In this document: one piece after another, positions 1 through 7,979 of the stretch | How positions within the stretch are numbered: position 1 is the first letter of the stretch | How the letters are laid out: each line of letters starts with the position of its first letter | Origin: Polymorphobacter megasporae | Lineage (GTDB): Bacteria; Pseudomonadota; Alphaproteobacteria; Sphingomonadales; Sphingomonadaceae | Length of the DNA stretch: 64,000 bases | NCBI RefSeq assembly: GCF_018982885.2 | Contig: NZ_CP081848.1 | Location: forward strand, 3,038,001 to 3,102,000 | Direction: 5' to 3' | Translations under genes and position numbers: made by a program | The notes under the pieces: generated by a model | Database searches by the model: none | Seen by the model: only the letters and a program-made list of their open reading frames with translations | What the model was told of the DNA's origin: nothing

Positions 1-642
1 ACTGCGCTAGCCGGGGTTCTCGACGAAGCGTACCGCCGCCGCTCGTTCGACCGCTTTTGGATCAACTCGGTTTGGGACCGCGCGGAACGCATCCTGCCAC
101 TTCTCCTCGAACGTCTCAATCTACAGCGACGCGAAGCGACTTTAACAGAAATGTTTTCGAACGGCGCAGCCCTCGGTTGGCTTACGAGAGTGTTCCGCCG
201 GGAGACTTTTGCCCACGGTCGCTTCGGCGAAAAACGGAGGCCGGAAAACGAATGGGTGTTCACGGACATAGAATTAGAACAAATCAATTCGGTCATGCTG
301 GCGCGATTCCAGTCAATGACAATAGATCAAGTCCTAAATGAGATAGATCCCGCCAACCTCCTTTACGCTTGGAGTCAAGCAGGCGATCCAGAAGGACCTC
401 GCCACCTCATTGAAAAAGAGATTATATCAGATGAAGGGTTCGTCCGCGTACTCGAAAAGCTGACGAGCGAGATAACAAGCAGTGATCGGGGCAGCTACAA
501 AGTTCTCAATCGAGACAATGTTGATCTTTTCACCGACTTTGACTTGGCCAAAGCGAAATTATTTACATTACAGGACCATCCAGAACTTGGTGAACGCATT
601 GCTGTATTAGTTACAGCCGTTGCTGACGATCGCCATTTTTAG
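1..642 (+). CDS. C-terminal fragment of a probable KAP family P-loop NTPase (5' end outside the window)
   Basis: The frame is open from the first base to a TAG at 640-642, giving at least 213 residues, so the gene enters from the left. The visible part is charged and mostly helical, with a W-FTD-E motif near residue 92 and an acidic tail. It resembles the C-terminal, non-catalytic part of bacterial KAP NTPases, but the Walker motifs would lie outside the window, so the assignment is by resemblance only. Codon use is unlike the rest of the window: ATA, TTA, AGA and AAA codons are frequent from about 250 to 640. This suggests recent acquisition. An ATG at 151 exists but the open frame runs through it, so it is unlikely to be the true start. 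Confidence 0.5.
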   Translation, partial: TALAGVLDEAYRRRSFDRFWINSVWDRAERILPLLLERLNLQRREATLTEMFSNGAALGWLTRVFRRETFAHGRFGEKRRPENEWVFTDIELEQINSVMLARFQSMTIDQVLNEIDPANLLYAWSQAGDPEGPRHLIEKEIISDEGFVRVLEKLTSEITSSDRGSYKVLNRDNVDLFTDFDLAKAKLFTLQDHPELGERIAVLVTAVADDRHF

Positions 643-734
643 CTTAATTCATGCGCCTGCGAATAAAGTCTGCTATGGCGGTCCACCGCCGCAACAATCG
701 GCTCACGATCCGCGCAACTTCCGAACGGCAGCGT

Positions 735-846
735 CGCGGCAAAGCCGCGCCGGTCGTCGGACGGGTTCGGCGGCCCTATGGCCGCCGCCCCGCCGGCCGG
801 GCGCGGCGCGAGTCTTCGCGCTGCTAACGAACGCGAAGTGCGTTCG
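735..846. terminator. Cluster of three strong hairpins between convergent genes
   Basis: Three perfect inverted repeats lie in the 228-bp gap between the KAP-like gene and the convergent ETF-QO gene: 735-740/744-749 with an AAA loop, 769-775/780-786 with a CTAT loop, and 828-834/840-846 with a 5-base loop. None has a clear U-tract on either strand. They probably act as a bidirectional end region. The rest of 643-870 shows no gene. Confidence 0.45.
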
Positions 847-870
847 CTTCGCTACGCTTGCCGCGCCGCG

Positions 871-2541
871 CTACATATTCGGATAGTTCGGCCCGCCCCC
901 GCCTTCCGGCACCACCCAGACGATATTCTGCGTCGGATCCTTGATATCGCACGTCTTGCAGTGGACGCAGTTCTGCGCGTTGATCTGGAGGCGCGGGCCG
1001 CGCTCCTCCTCGACGATCTCATAGACCCCCGCCGGGCAGTAGCGCTGCGCCGGTTCGTCGTAGAGCGGCAGGTTGACCTCGACGGGGACGGTTGCGTCCT
1101 TGAGCGTCAGGTGGATCGGCTGGTCTTCCTCGTGGTTGGTGTTCGACAGGAAGACGCTGGTCAATTTGTCGAAGCTGAAGACGCCGTCGGGCTTGGGGTA
1201 GACGATCTTGTGGACATGCTCCTTGCGCTTGAGCTGTTCGTTGTCCTTGTGGTGCCCCATCGTGAACGGCATGCGGATCCCGAGGTGCTCGGCCCACATC
1301 GTTACGCCGGCGACGCCGGTGCCGGCGACGTTGCCAAACTTCTCGACCGCCGGGAGCGTGTTGCGGACGCCGCGCAGCTCCTCCTTGACCCAGCTTGCGT
1401 CGTACGCGTCCTGATACGCGGCGAGGCTGTCGTTCGCGCGCTGCGAGACGATCGCGTCGACGGCGGCGTCGGCGGCCATCATGCCGGTCTTCATCGCGGT
1501 GTGGCTGCCCTTGATCCGCGGCACGTTGACGAAGCCCGCGCTGCACCCGATCAGCGCGCCGCCGGGGAAGGTCAGCTTGGGCACCGACTGGTAGCCGCCG
1601 TCGTTGATCGCGCGCGCGCCGTAGCTGACGCGGCGGCCGCCGGTGAGCATCTCCTTGAGCGCGGGGTGGGTCTTCCACCGCTGCATCTCGTCGAACGGCG
1701 AGAGGTAGGGGTTGGAATAGTTGAGCCAGACGACGAAGCCGAGCGCGACCTGGTTGTTCGCCTGGTGATAGATGAAGCCGCCGCCGTTGGCATCGCTGAG
1801 CGGCCAGCCCTGAGTGTGGATGACCTTGCCGGGGACGTGCTTGGCCGGGTCGATGTCCCACAGCTCCTTGATCCCGATACCATAGACTTGCGGCTGGCTG
1901 TTCTCATCGAGCTTGAACTGGCGGATGAGCTGTTTCGACAGGTGACCGCGGACGCCCTCGGCGAAGAAGGTGTATTTGGCGTGGAGTTCGAGCCCCGGGG
2001 TGTAGCTGTCCTTGTGCGTCCCGTCGCGCGCCACGCCCATGTCGCCGGTCGCGACGCCCATCACCGCGCCGTGCTCGTCGTAAAGGATCTCGGCGGCGGC
2101 GAAGCCGGGGAAGATCTCGACCCCGAGCGCCTCGGCCTGCGTCGACAGCCAGCGGCAGAAATTGCCGAGGCTGAGCGTGTAGCAGCCCTTGTTGTTCATG
2201 AACGGCGGCATCAGGCCGTGGGGGAAGTCGTATTTCTTGCCTTCGGTCAGGATCCAGTGATGGTTCTCGACCACCGGCACCGTCATCGGGCTGTCGAGGT
2301 CCTTCCAGTTCGGCAGCAGCTCGTCCAATGCGCGCGGGTCGACGACCGCCCCCGACAGGATATGCGCGCCGATCTCGGCCCCCTTTTCGAGAACGCAGAC
2401 CGACACCTCGATGCCCTTTTCGGCCGCCGCCTGCTTAACCCGGATCGCCGCCGACAGCCCCGCCGGACCGCCGCCGACGATGACGACGTCATAGGGCATA
2501 GACTCCCTTTGGGACTCCCGTTGGGCGTTATTTTCGCTCAT
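871..2541 (-). CDS. etfD: Electron transfer flavoprotein-ubiquinone oxidoreductase
   Basis: The 556-aa product has the length usual for ETF-QO, which passes electrons from reduced electron transfer flavoprotein to ubiquinone at the inner membrane during fatty acid and amino acid oxidation. A dinucleotide-binding GGGPAG motif lies at residues 23-28. The C-terminus carries the [4Fe-4S] ligands Cys502, Cys525, Cys528 and Cys531 in a CVHCKTCD context, all intact. The start at 2541 gives a 14-residue N-terminal extension; an internal ATG at 2499 would begin directly before the FAD motif and is a real alternative. The gene is monocistronic, convergent with the KAP-like gene and divergent from the UDG-like gene. 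etfA and etfB are not in the window. Confidence 0.96.
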   Translation of the reverse strand: MSENNAQRESQRESMPYDVVIVGGGPAGLSAAIRVKQAAAEKGIEVSVCVLEKGAEIGAHILSGAVVDPRALDELLPNWKDLDSPMTVPVVENHHWILTEGKKYDFPHGLMPPFMNNKGCYTLSLGNFCRWLSTQAEALGVEIFPGFAAAEILYDEHGAVMGVATGDMGVARDGTHKDSYTPGLELHAKYTFFAEGVRGHLSKQLIRQFKLDENSQPQVYGIGIKELWDIDPAKHVPGKVIHTQGWPLSDANGGGFIYHQANNQVALGFVVWLNYSNPYLSPFDEMQRWKTHPALKEMLTGGRRVSYGARAINDGGYQSVPKLTFPGGALIGCSAGFVNVPRIKGSHTAMKTGMMAADAAVDAIVSQRANDSLAAYQDAYDASWVKEELRGVRNTLPAVEKFGNVAGTGVAGVTMWAEHLGIRMPFTMGHHKDNEQLKRKEHVHKIVYPKPDGVFSFDKLTSVFLSNTNHEEDQPIHLTLKDATVPVEVNLPLYDEPAQRYCPAGVYEIVEEERGPRLQINAQNCVHCKTCDIKDPTQNIVWVVPEGGGGPNYPNM

Positions 2542-2645
2542 GATCTTCCCCAGGCCATCGGCACGTCGCTGAAATAGTGTTGTTCGTCAGATACGGGGCC
2601 GGGTTGCGCTTGACCAGTACCAGCCGCGTCGCACTATGGCGGTGC

Positions 2646-3350
2646 ATGACCGGGGCCCACACCGCAAGCCGTCACGAGATCGCCGCCGCACTCGGCTGGC
2701 TGGTCGACGCCGGGGTCGATACCGTCGTCGGCGATGCGCCGTTCGCGTGGCTTGCCGACGCCGGCCCGATCGCGCCTGCCGCCGCCCCGATGGCCCCCAT
2801 CGTCGTCCGCAGCGAAGCCGTCGCGATCAACGTCGACAGCCTCGCCGCACTCGCCGCCGCGATGGCCGAAGCGTACCCCGCCGCGCTGTTCGCCGACGGC
2901 GCGGGCGACATCATGGTGATCGGCGAGCGCCCGACGATGGCCGATGCCGCCGCGGGCCGCGTGTTCGGCGACGCTGCCGGGGCGCTGCTCGACAAAATGC
3001 TGCTGAGCATCGGGCGCGGTCGCGACACTGCGATGCTCGCCAATATCGTCGCGCTGCCGGGTGACCGCGCCGCGACCGCCGCCGAAGTCGCCGCCTTTGC
3101 CCCGTTCCTCCGCCGCCAGATCCAGCTCGCCCGCCCCCGCGCGATCCTTGCGCTCGGCCAGGCGGCGGCGAGCGCGCTGACCGGCTCGACCGCCGGCATC
3201 AACCGGCTGCGCGGGCGCTGGCACGAGATGGCCGACGGCGGGGTCGCGGTGATGCCGACCTTCGCCCCGTCGCACCTCCTGCTCCACCCGGGACACAAGG
3301 CGCTCGCATGGGCCGACCTGTGTGTGTTCCGCGCAAGGCTCGACGGATGA
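2646..3350 (+). CDS. Divergent uracil-DNA glycosylase family (family 4-like) protein
   Basis: The 234-aa product has the family 4 layout: GER at residues 93-95 where active enzymes have GEAPG, then GRVFGDAAGALLDKML matching the GRPFVGRAGQLLDKML region, and APSHLLLHPG at 207-216 matching the C-terminal HP motif. Two things are odd. Motif 1 is altered (ERPT rather than EAPG), and only one cysteine (Cys226) is present, so the four Fe-S ligands typical of family 4 are missing. It may be an inactive or altered relative. The start at 2646 is preferred because residues from an earlier start at 2577 do not look like family sequence. The stop overlaps the start of the downstream transglycosylase in an ATGA, implying translational coupling. 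Confidence 0.72.
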   Translation: MTGAHTASRHEIAAALGWLVDAGVDTVVGDAPFAWLADAGPIAPAAAPMAPIVVRSEAVAINVDSLAALAAAMAEAYPAALFADGAGDIMVIGERPTMADAAAGRVFGDAAGALLDKMLLSIGRGRDTAMLANIVALPGDRAATAAEVAAFAPFLRRQIQLARPRAILALGQAAASALTGSTAGINRLRGRWHEMADGGVAVMPTFAPSHLLLHPGHKALAWADLCVFRARLDG

Positions 3351-5194
3351 AGCGTCTTCTCGCTCTCGCTGCGGCGCTGCTACCGCTGACCGCTGCGGCA
3401 GCCGAGCCCGCCGCGCCCGACATGGCGGGCGATACGATCACCGTGACCGGTTACGCCGGGATCACCGCCGCGCAGCGCCGGGTGCCGCAGCAGCTGACGA
3501 TCCCGCAGCGCACCGCGTATCACGCGATCTTCGTCGACATCGATGCCGGACGCTATGCCGCTGCCGAAGCGAAGCTGTCGGCGCTCGGCGACGGCCCGCT
3601 CCACGCTTCGGCGAAGGCGCAGTTGATGCTCGCGCGCGGCTCGGTTCGCGGCGACGGCATCGCGACGTGGCTCAGCGCGAACGCCGACCTGCCGCAGGCG
3701 CCGAAGCTGATCGCGCTCGCGGTCCGCAGTCCCGACATGCCGACGCTGCCGATCGGCCGCCTCCTCCGCACGGTCAGTTTCCAGCCGCCGATGTCGCCGA
3801 AGTCGAGCTTCTCGACCGGCAGCGTCGATGCCGCCGCCGTGGCCCGGCTCAAGCCGCTCCTCGCCGCCGACCGCAACGCCGATGCTGAGGCATTCCTCGC
3901 TTCGCAGCGCGGCGCGCTGTCATCCGACGTCGCCGCCGAATGGGCGCAGCGGACCGCGTGGAGCTATTATGGCGCGGGCGACGACATGGCGGCGGAGCGG
4001 ATGGGCCGGATCGCCGCGACCGGCAGCAGCGAATGGTCGTCGCTCGGCGCATGGACCGCCGGGCTCGCCGCGTTCCGGCGTGGTGATTGCGCCGCCGCCT
4101 CGACCGCATTCGACCTCGTCGGCACGCGCTTCGGTGGCGAGGATATCGCGCCCGCAGCCGCGTTCTGGTCGGCGCGCGCCTATCTCGCCTGCGGCAAACC
4201 CGACAAGGTCGCGGCGCGGTTGAAGGTCGCCGCCGCGCGTCCCGACAGCTTCTACGGCATGCTCGCGCTGCGGACGCTCGGTCTCGGCCAGCCGCTCGAC
4301 TGGGCCGAACCCGACTTCATCACCGCCGACTGGAACCATCTGTCGGCGATCCCGGGAGCCCGCCGCGCCGCCGCGCTCGTCGAGATCGGGCAGCTTGGCC
4401 TTGCCGACCGCGAGCTCAAGTATCTCGCCACGATCACCGACACCGGCAATTATGCCGCGCTGCTCCGCCTCGCGGCGCGCCTCAACCTGCCGGCGACACA
4501 GTTCTGGCTCGCGCACCACCCGCCCGAGGGGATCGATCCACCGCTGTCGGCGCGCTACCCCGAACCTACATGGACCCCGGCTAAAGGCTGGCGTGTCGAC
4601 AAGAGCCTCGTCTTCGCGCACGCGCTGCAGGAATCGAACTTCGTCACTGGCGCAACGTCGAAGGCCGGGGCCAAGGGCATCATGCAGTTGATGCCCGCGA
4701 CCGCGAAAAAAGTGTCCGCGCGGATGGCCGACGGCACCGAGGTCCTCGTCGTCACCCGCGACCTGACCGATCCCGAGTTCAACATCGAGTGTGGCCAAAG
4801 CTACCTCGAGGACCTGCGCGACATGAGCTACACCGCCGGGCTGCTGCCCAAGGTGATCGCCGCGTACAACGCCGGTCCCGGATCGGTGCAAAAGTGGAAT
4901 GCCACGGTCCGCGATAACGGCGATCCGCTCCTGTTCATCGAATCGATCCCGTTCCGCGAGACACGGCATTATGTCGAGGTCGTGCTGCGCAACTACTGGA
5001 TGTACCAGCTTCGCGCCGGACAAAGCCCGTCGTCGATCGACGCGCTCGCTGCGGGACTGTGGCCGCGCTTCCCCGGGATGCCGGGCGCGACCGGCGTCGT
5101 CGGCATCCCGACGATGACCGCGCCGCTGATGCCGATCGTCCGCCCGCTGCCGATATTGCCCGACGATACCACTGTGGTTGCAAGTTCGCTTTAG
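3347..5194 (+). CDS. Soluble lytic murein transglycosylase (SLT domain)
   Basis: The 615-aa periplasmic enzyme cleaves the MurNAc-GlcNAc bond of peptidoglycan, forming 1,6-anhydromuropeptides. It starts with a clear signal peptide (MKRLLALAAALLPLTAAAA). A long helical region suits the superhelical U/L domains of Slt70-type proteins. The catalytic SLT domain near residues 420-540 has ALQES with catalytic Glu429, a GIMQLMPATA motif and AYNAGPG at 506-512. ATG 3347 is chosen over an ATG at 3308 because it begins the signal peptide and overlaps the upstream stop as ATGA. A second Slt-type protein lies at 21928-23979. Confidence 0.92.
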   Translation: MKRLLALAAALLPLTAAAAEPAAPDMAGDTITVTGYAGITAAQRRVPQQLTIPQRTAYHAIFVDIDAGRYAAAEAKLSALGDGPLHASAKAQLMLARGSVRGDGIATWLSANADLPQAPKLIALAVRSPDMPTLPIGRLLRTVSFQPPMSPKSSFSTGSVDAAAVARLKPLLAADRNADAEAFLASQRGALSSDVAAEWAQRTAWSYYGAGDDMAAERMGRIAATGSSEWSSLGAWTAGLAAFRRGDCAAASTAFDLVGTRFGGEDIAPAAAFWSARAYLACGKPDKVAARLKVAAARPDSFYGMLALRTLGLGQPLDWAEPDFITADWNHLSAIPGARRAAALVEIGQLGLADRELKYLATITDTGNYAALLRLAARLNLPATQFWLAHHPPEGIDPPLSARYPEPTWTPAKGWRVDKSLVFAHALQESNFVTGATSKAGAKGIMQLMPATAKKVSARMADGTEVLVVTRDLTDPEFNIECGQSYLEDLRDMSYTAGLLPKVIAAYNAGPGSVQKWNATVRDNGDPLLFIESIPFRETRHYVEVVLRNYWMYQLRAGQSPSSIDALAAGLWPRFPGMPGATGVVGIPTMTAPLMPIVRPLPILPDDTTVVASSL

Positions 5195-5279
5195 CGGCGG
5201 GTGGCTGGCAGCGGTGGCTTTACTGTCCTCGGCCGATGCTCTGCTGGGTTACGCTCCGTTGTACGGCAGTCCAATTTTC

Positions 5280-5467
5280 CGCATTTCAATGTCATTACGA
5301 CCTTCGTCGGGATGACATCGAGAGCGGCGGTTCGCCCGACAATGTCGTCATCCCGCGAAGGCGGGGACCCATTTTCCAGCGACAATCGGTGTTGGCCACG
5401 GATGGTCGAGCGGCATTGCAAAGTTCAAATGGATGGGCTGATGGATCCCCGCCTTCGCGGGGATAAC
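5280..5467. repeat. REP-like inverted repeat element in the gap 5195-5511
   Basis: Two arms face each other: 5347-5371 contains TCCCGCGAAGGCGGGGA and 5442-5467 contains its complement TCCCCGCCTTCGCGGGGA, separated by about 70 bp. A decayed third copy (GACCTTCGTCGGGATGAC) lies at about 5300-5317. Each arm is itself a hairpin. This matches the short extragenic repeats scattered in many alphaproteobacterial genomes. The rest of the 317-bp gap between the transglycosylase and moaB holds no credible gene. Confidence 0.75.
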
Positions 5468-5511
5468 GCCCGGGGAGTGGGCAACACTTCTTGGTGTGCT
5501 AGGCTCCCCGC

Positions 5512-6039
5512 ATGCCCATCGACCTCACCCTCCCCTTCCGCCCGGTCCGCATCGCGACGCTGACCGTCTCCGACACCCGCACTCGCGCCGATGACCGATC
5601 CGGCGACACGCTCGCCGCGCTGCTGACCGAGGCAGGACACATCCTCGCCGCGCGCGAGATCGTCCGCGACGACGTTCCCGCGCTCGTTGCGCAGTTCGAC
5701 GCATGGATCGTCGACCCGGAGATCGACTGCATCATTACCACCGGCGGCACCGGCGTCACCGGGCGCGACGTCACGCCCGAAGCGCTGGCGATGGTCTGGG
5801 ACAAGGAAATCCCCGGCTTCGGCGAGCTGTTCCGCTGGCTGAGCTACGCGACGATCGGCACCTCGACGGTCCAGTCGCGCGCCACCGCCGGGGTCGCACG
5901 CGGCACCTATATCTTCGCCCTCCCCGGATCGACCGGCGCGGTGCGCGACGCGTGGGCGGGCATCTTGTCGACCCAACTCGACAGCCGCCACCGCCCCTGC
6001 AACTTCGTCGAGCTGATGCCCCGGCTGATGGAGCGTTAG
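5512..6039 (+). CDS. moaB: Molybdenum cofactor biosynthesis protein MoaB
   Basis: The 175-aa product fits the MoaB/MogA family, which binds molybdopterin and supports adenylylation before molybdate insertion. Family motifs are visible: TLTVSDTR near the N-terminus, [16 protein letters not shown] in the middle and the [14 protein letters not shown] segment near the C-terminus. It starts at ATG 5512. It stands alone between a REP-like element and the RPGG-repeat gene. A molybdopterin-dependent oxidoreductase is encoded at 19858-20532, a plausible user of the cofactor, though it is not linked. Confidence 0.93.
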   Translation: MPIDLTLPFRPVRIATLTVSDTRTRADDRSGDTLAALLTEAGHILAAREIVRDDVPALVAQFDAWIVDPEIDCIITTGGTGVTGRDVTPEALAMVWDKEIPGFGELFRWLSYATIGTSTVQSRATAGVARGTYIFALPGSTGAVRDAWAGILSTQLDSRHRPCNFVELMPRLMER

Positions 6040-6085
6040 AATAGCCCGATCGTTACAGTTGCGTCGCAACAGTAAAGGTCGACCT

Positions 6086-6850
6086 ATGAAGCGTTTGCTC
6101 CTCGTCGCCGTCGCCGCATTGAACGTCGTGCCCGACCTCGCCGCCGCGCAGGATCGCGGCCCCGATCAGGATCGGCAGCGCGCAGGCGAAGACCGCGGGC
6201 AACGGCCCGGCGGCGGCCAACCCGGTGGACAGCGCCCCGGCGGTCCCGGCCAGCGCCCCGGCGACGTCAACGGCGGGCAGCGCCCCGGCCCGCAAGTTCA
6301 GCAGCCAAGGCCTTCGCCCGGGCAGCAGGTCCAGCCCGGCCGTCCCGGTGGCGACAATCGTCCCGGTCGCCCCGGCGGCGACGATCGGCCCGGACGTCCG
6401 GGAGGGGATAATCGCCCGGGACAGCCCGGCGGCGATCGCCCCGGCTTTGGCAACAACCGACCCGGCGGTCCCGGCAACGATAATCGTCCCGGACGTCCGG
6501 GCGACAATCGTCCGGGCGATATTCGTCCCGGCCGCCCCGGCGGAAACTTCCAGCGCCCGCCATCGTATCGCCCGCCCCCGGGCTATTGGAACGGCAACAA
6601 CTGGAACCGTCCGCGCGTGCGAGGGTCGGGGTACAACTATCCACGCGGCTACTCGTATCGCCGCTGGTCGCCGGGCCTGCTGCTGCCGTCGCTGCTGTTT
6701 TCAACGTCGTACTTCTTCAACGATTACCAGTCGCTCGGGCTCTACGCGCCGCCTTACGGCTATCATTGGGTCCGTTACGGTCCCGACCTGCTCCTCGTCG
6801 AGAACGGGACGCGACGCATAGCCGAGGTCCGCTACGGCGTCTTCGCGTAA
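6086..6850 (+). CDS. RPGG-repeat secreted protein with RcnB-like C-terminus
   Basis: The 254-aa product starts with a signal peptide (MKRLLLVAVAALNVV, cleavage after AAA-Q). Residues about 25-155 are low complexity, built from repeats of the type RPGGDN/RPGGPG and rich in Gly, Pro, Arg and Asn. The C-terminal 70 residues have the RcnB pattern: a YRRWSPG segment, a hydrophobic stretch, YAPPYGYHWVRYG and LLVENGTRRI. RcnB of E. coli is a periplasmic protein of nickel/cobalt homeostasis; whether this protein handles metal is inference. ATG 6086 is preferred over 6059 because it begins the signal peptide. Confidence 0.8.
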   Translation: MKRLLLVAVAALNVVPDLAAAQDRGPDQDRQRAGEDRGQRPGGGQPGGQRPGGPGQRPGDVNGGQRPGPQVQQPRPSPGQQVQPGRPGGDNRPGRPGGDDRPGRPGGDNRPGQPGGDRPGFGNNRPGGPGNDNRPGRPGDNRPGDIRPGRPGGNFQRPPSYRPPPGYWNGNNWNRPRVRGSGYNYPRGYSYRRWSPGLLLPSLLFSTSYFFNDYQSLGLYAPPYGYHWVRYGPDLLLVENGTRRIAEVRYGVFA

Positions 6851-6854
6851 GCTT

Positions 6855-6869
6855 GTTCTTGTAATGTTC
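6855..6869. promoter_or_regulatory. LexA (SOS) box GTTC-N7-GTTC upstream of the radical SAM gene
   Basis: The sequence GTTCTTGTAATGTTC is a perfect alphaproteobacterial LexA direct repeat. It ends 23 bp before the start of the gene at 6893. A possible -10 hexamer TGTAAT (6860-6865) lies inside it, so bound LexA would block it. The recA gene in this window carries the same motif. Confidence 0.75.
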
Positions 6870-6892
6870 TCATAAGCGCGCTAGGCAGGGGG

Positions 6893-7969
6893 ATGCAGAT
6901 CCCCCTGCCCGTTCGCGGTCGCGGCGCGCCGACCAATGCGCCGAGTGCGCGCTTTGACGAGCCGGGTCGCGAGGCTGATCTCGACTGGCTCGATGACCAG
7001 ATGACTGTCGATGATGGCGCGCCGCCGCTACGGACGACGGTGACGATCGAGACGCCGCGGACGATTATCACCCGCAACACTTCGCCCGACATCCCGTTCG
7101 ATCGCTCGGTCAACGCCTATCGGGGGTGCGAGCACGGTTGCATCTATTGTTTTGCCCGCCCGACTCACGCCTATCTGGGCCTGTCGCCGGGACTCGATTT
7201 CGAATCGCGGCTGTTCGCCAAGCCGACCGCCCCCGCGCTGCTCCGCAAGGAATTGAGCCGCAAGGGCTATATGCCGGCAGTGTTGGCGATGGGGACGAAT
7301 ACCGACCCGTACCAGCCGATCGAAGCGACCCATCACATCACCCGCGAGATGCTCGAGGTTTTGCGCGCGTTCAACCATCCGGTGTCGATCACTACCAAGT
7401 CCGATCGAGTCGTCGCCGATCTCGACATCCTCACCAGCCTCGCCGTCGACGGCCTTGTCGCCGTGGTGATCTCGGTGACGAGCCTCGACCGGACGATCGC
7501 CCGCACCCTTGAACCGCGTGCGGCAACCCCTACGAGGCGTCTAGCGGCGATTGCGGCTTTGAGCGCCGCAGGCGTGCCCGCCTATGTCTCGGTGTCGCCG
7601 ATCGTCCCCGCGATTACCGATCACGAGATCGAAGCGATTATCGAAGCCGCTGCCGCTGCCGGCGCAGTCGGTGCCTTCGCACGCCCGGTCCGCCTGCCTA
7701 ACGAGGTCGCGCCGCTATTCCGGCAATGGCTCGATACGCATCATCCCGGCCGCGCCGGGCACACGATGTCGTTGATCCAGTCGATGCGCGAGGGTCGCGA
7801 CAATAATGCGGAATTCGGCACGCGGATGAAGGGGACCGGCCCCTACGCCGCGCTCCTCCATCGCCGCGTGGCGCTGGCGAAGGCGCGCCTCGGTCTCGAC
7901 GCGCCGCGCCCGGCGCTGCGAACCGACCTGTTCGACGCGCCGGGGCCGAAGCAGTTGGGACTATTCTGA
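6893..7969 (+). CDS. PA0069-type radical SAM protein, SplB-like (COG1533 type)
   Basis: The 358-aa product has the radical SAM signature CEHGCIYC, with Cys79, Cys83 and Cys86 binding the [4Fe-4S] cluster. It follows the pattern of the family often annotated as PA0069 radical SAM protein, related to spore photoproduct lyase. The family's substrate is not established; DNA repair is a suggestion from the SplB relationship. The start at 6893 has a GGCAGGGGG ribosome binding site immediately upstream. A perfect LexA box at 6855-6869 suggests SOS control, which would fit a DNA-damage role. It converges on the acyl-CoA ligase with a 10-bp gap. Confidence 0.9.
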   Translation: MQIPLPVRGRGAPTNAPSARFDEPGREADLDWLDDQMTVDDGAPPLRTTVTIETPRTIITRNTSPDIPFDRSVNAYRGCEHGCIYCFARPTHAYLGLSPGLDFESRLFAKPTAPALLRKELSRKGYMPAVLAMGTNTDPYQPIEATHHITREMLEVLRAFNHPVSITTKSDRVVADLDILTSLAVDGLVAVVISVTSLDRTIARTLEPRAATPTRRLAAIAALSAAGVPAYVSVSPIVPAITDHEIEAIIEAAAAAGAVGAFARPVRLPNEVAPLFRQWLDTHHPGRAGHTMSLIQSMREGRDNNAEFGTRMKGTGPYAALLHRRVALAKARLGLDAPRPALRTDLFDAPGPKQLGLF

Positions 7970-7979
7970 GCGGCGGCGA

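Noticed and set aside
778-2577. Long plus-strand open frame opposite ETF-QO
   Set aside because: It is antisense to a clear ETF-QO with all motifs; its protein is an Arg/Asp/Val-rich shadow with no family features.
6200-6545. Regular repeats that could be taken for a CRISPR array
   Set aside because: The repeats are in frame and encode RPGG units; there are no unique spacers of constant length.
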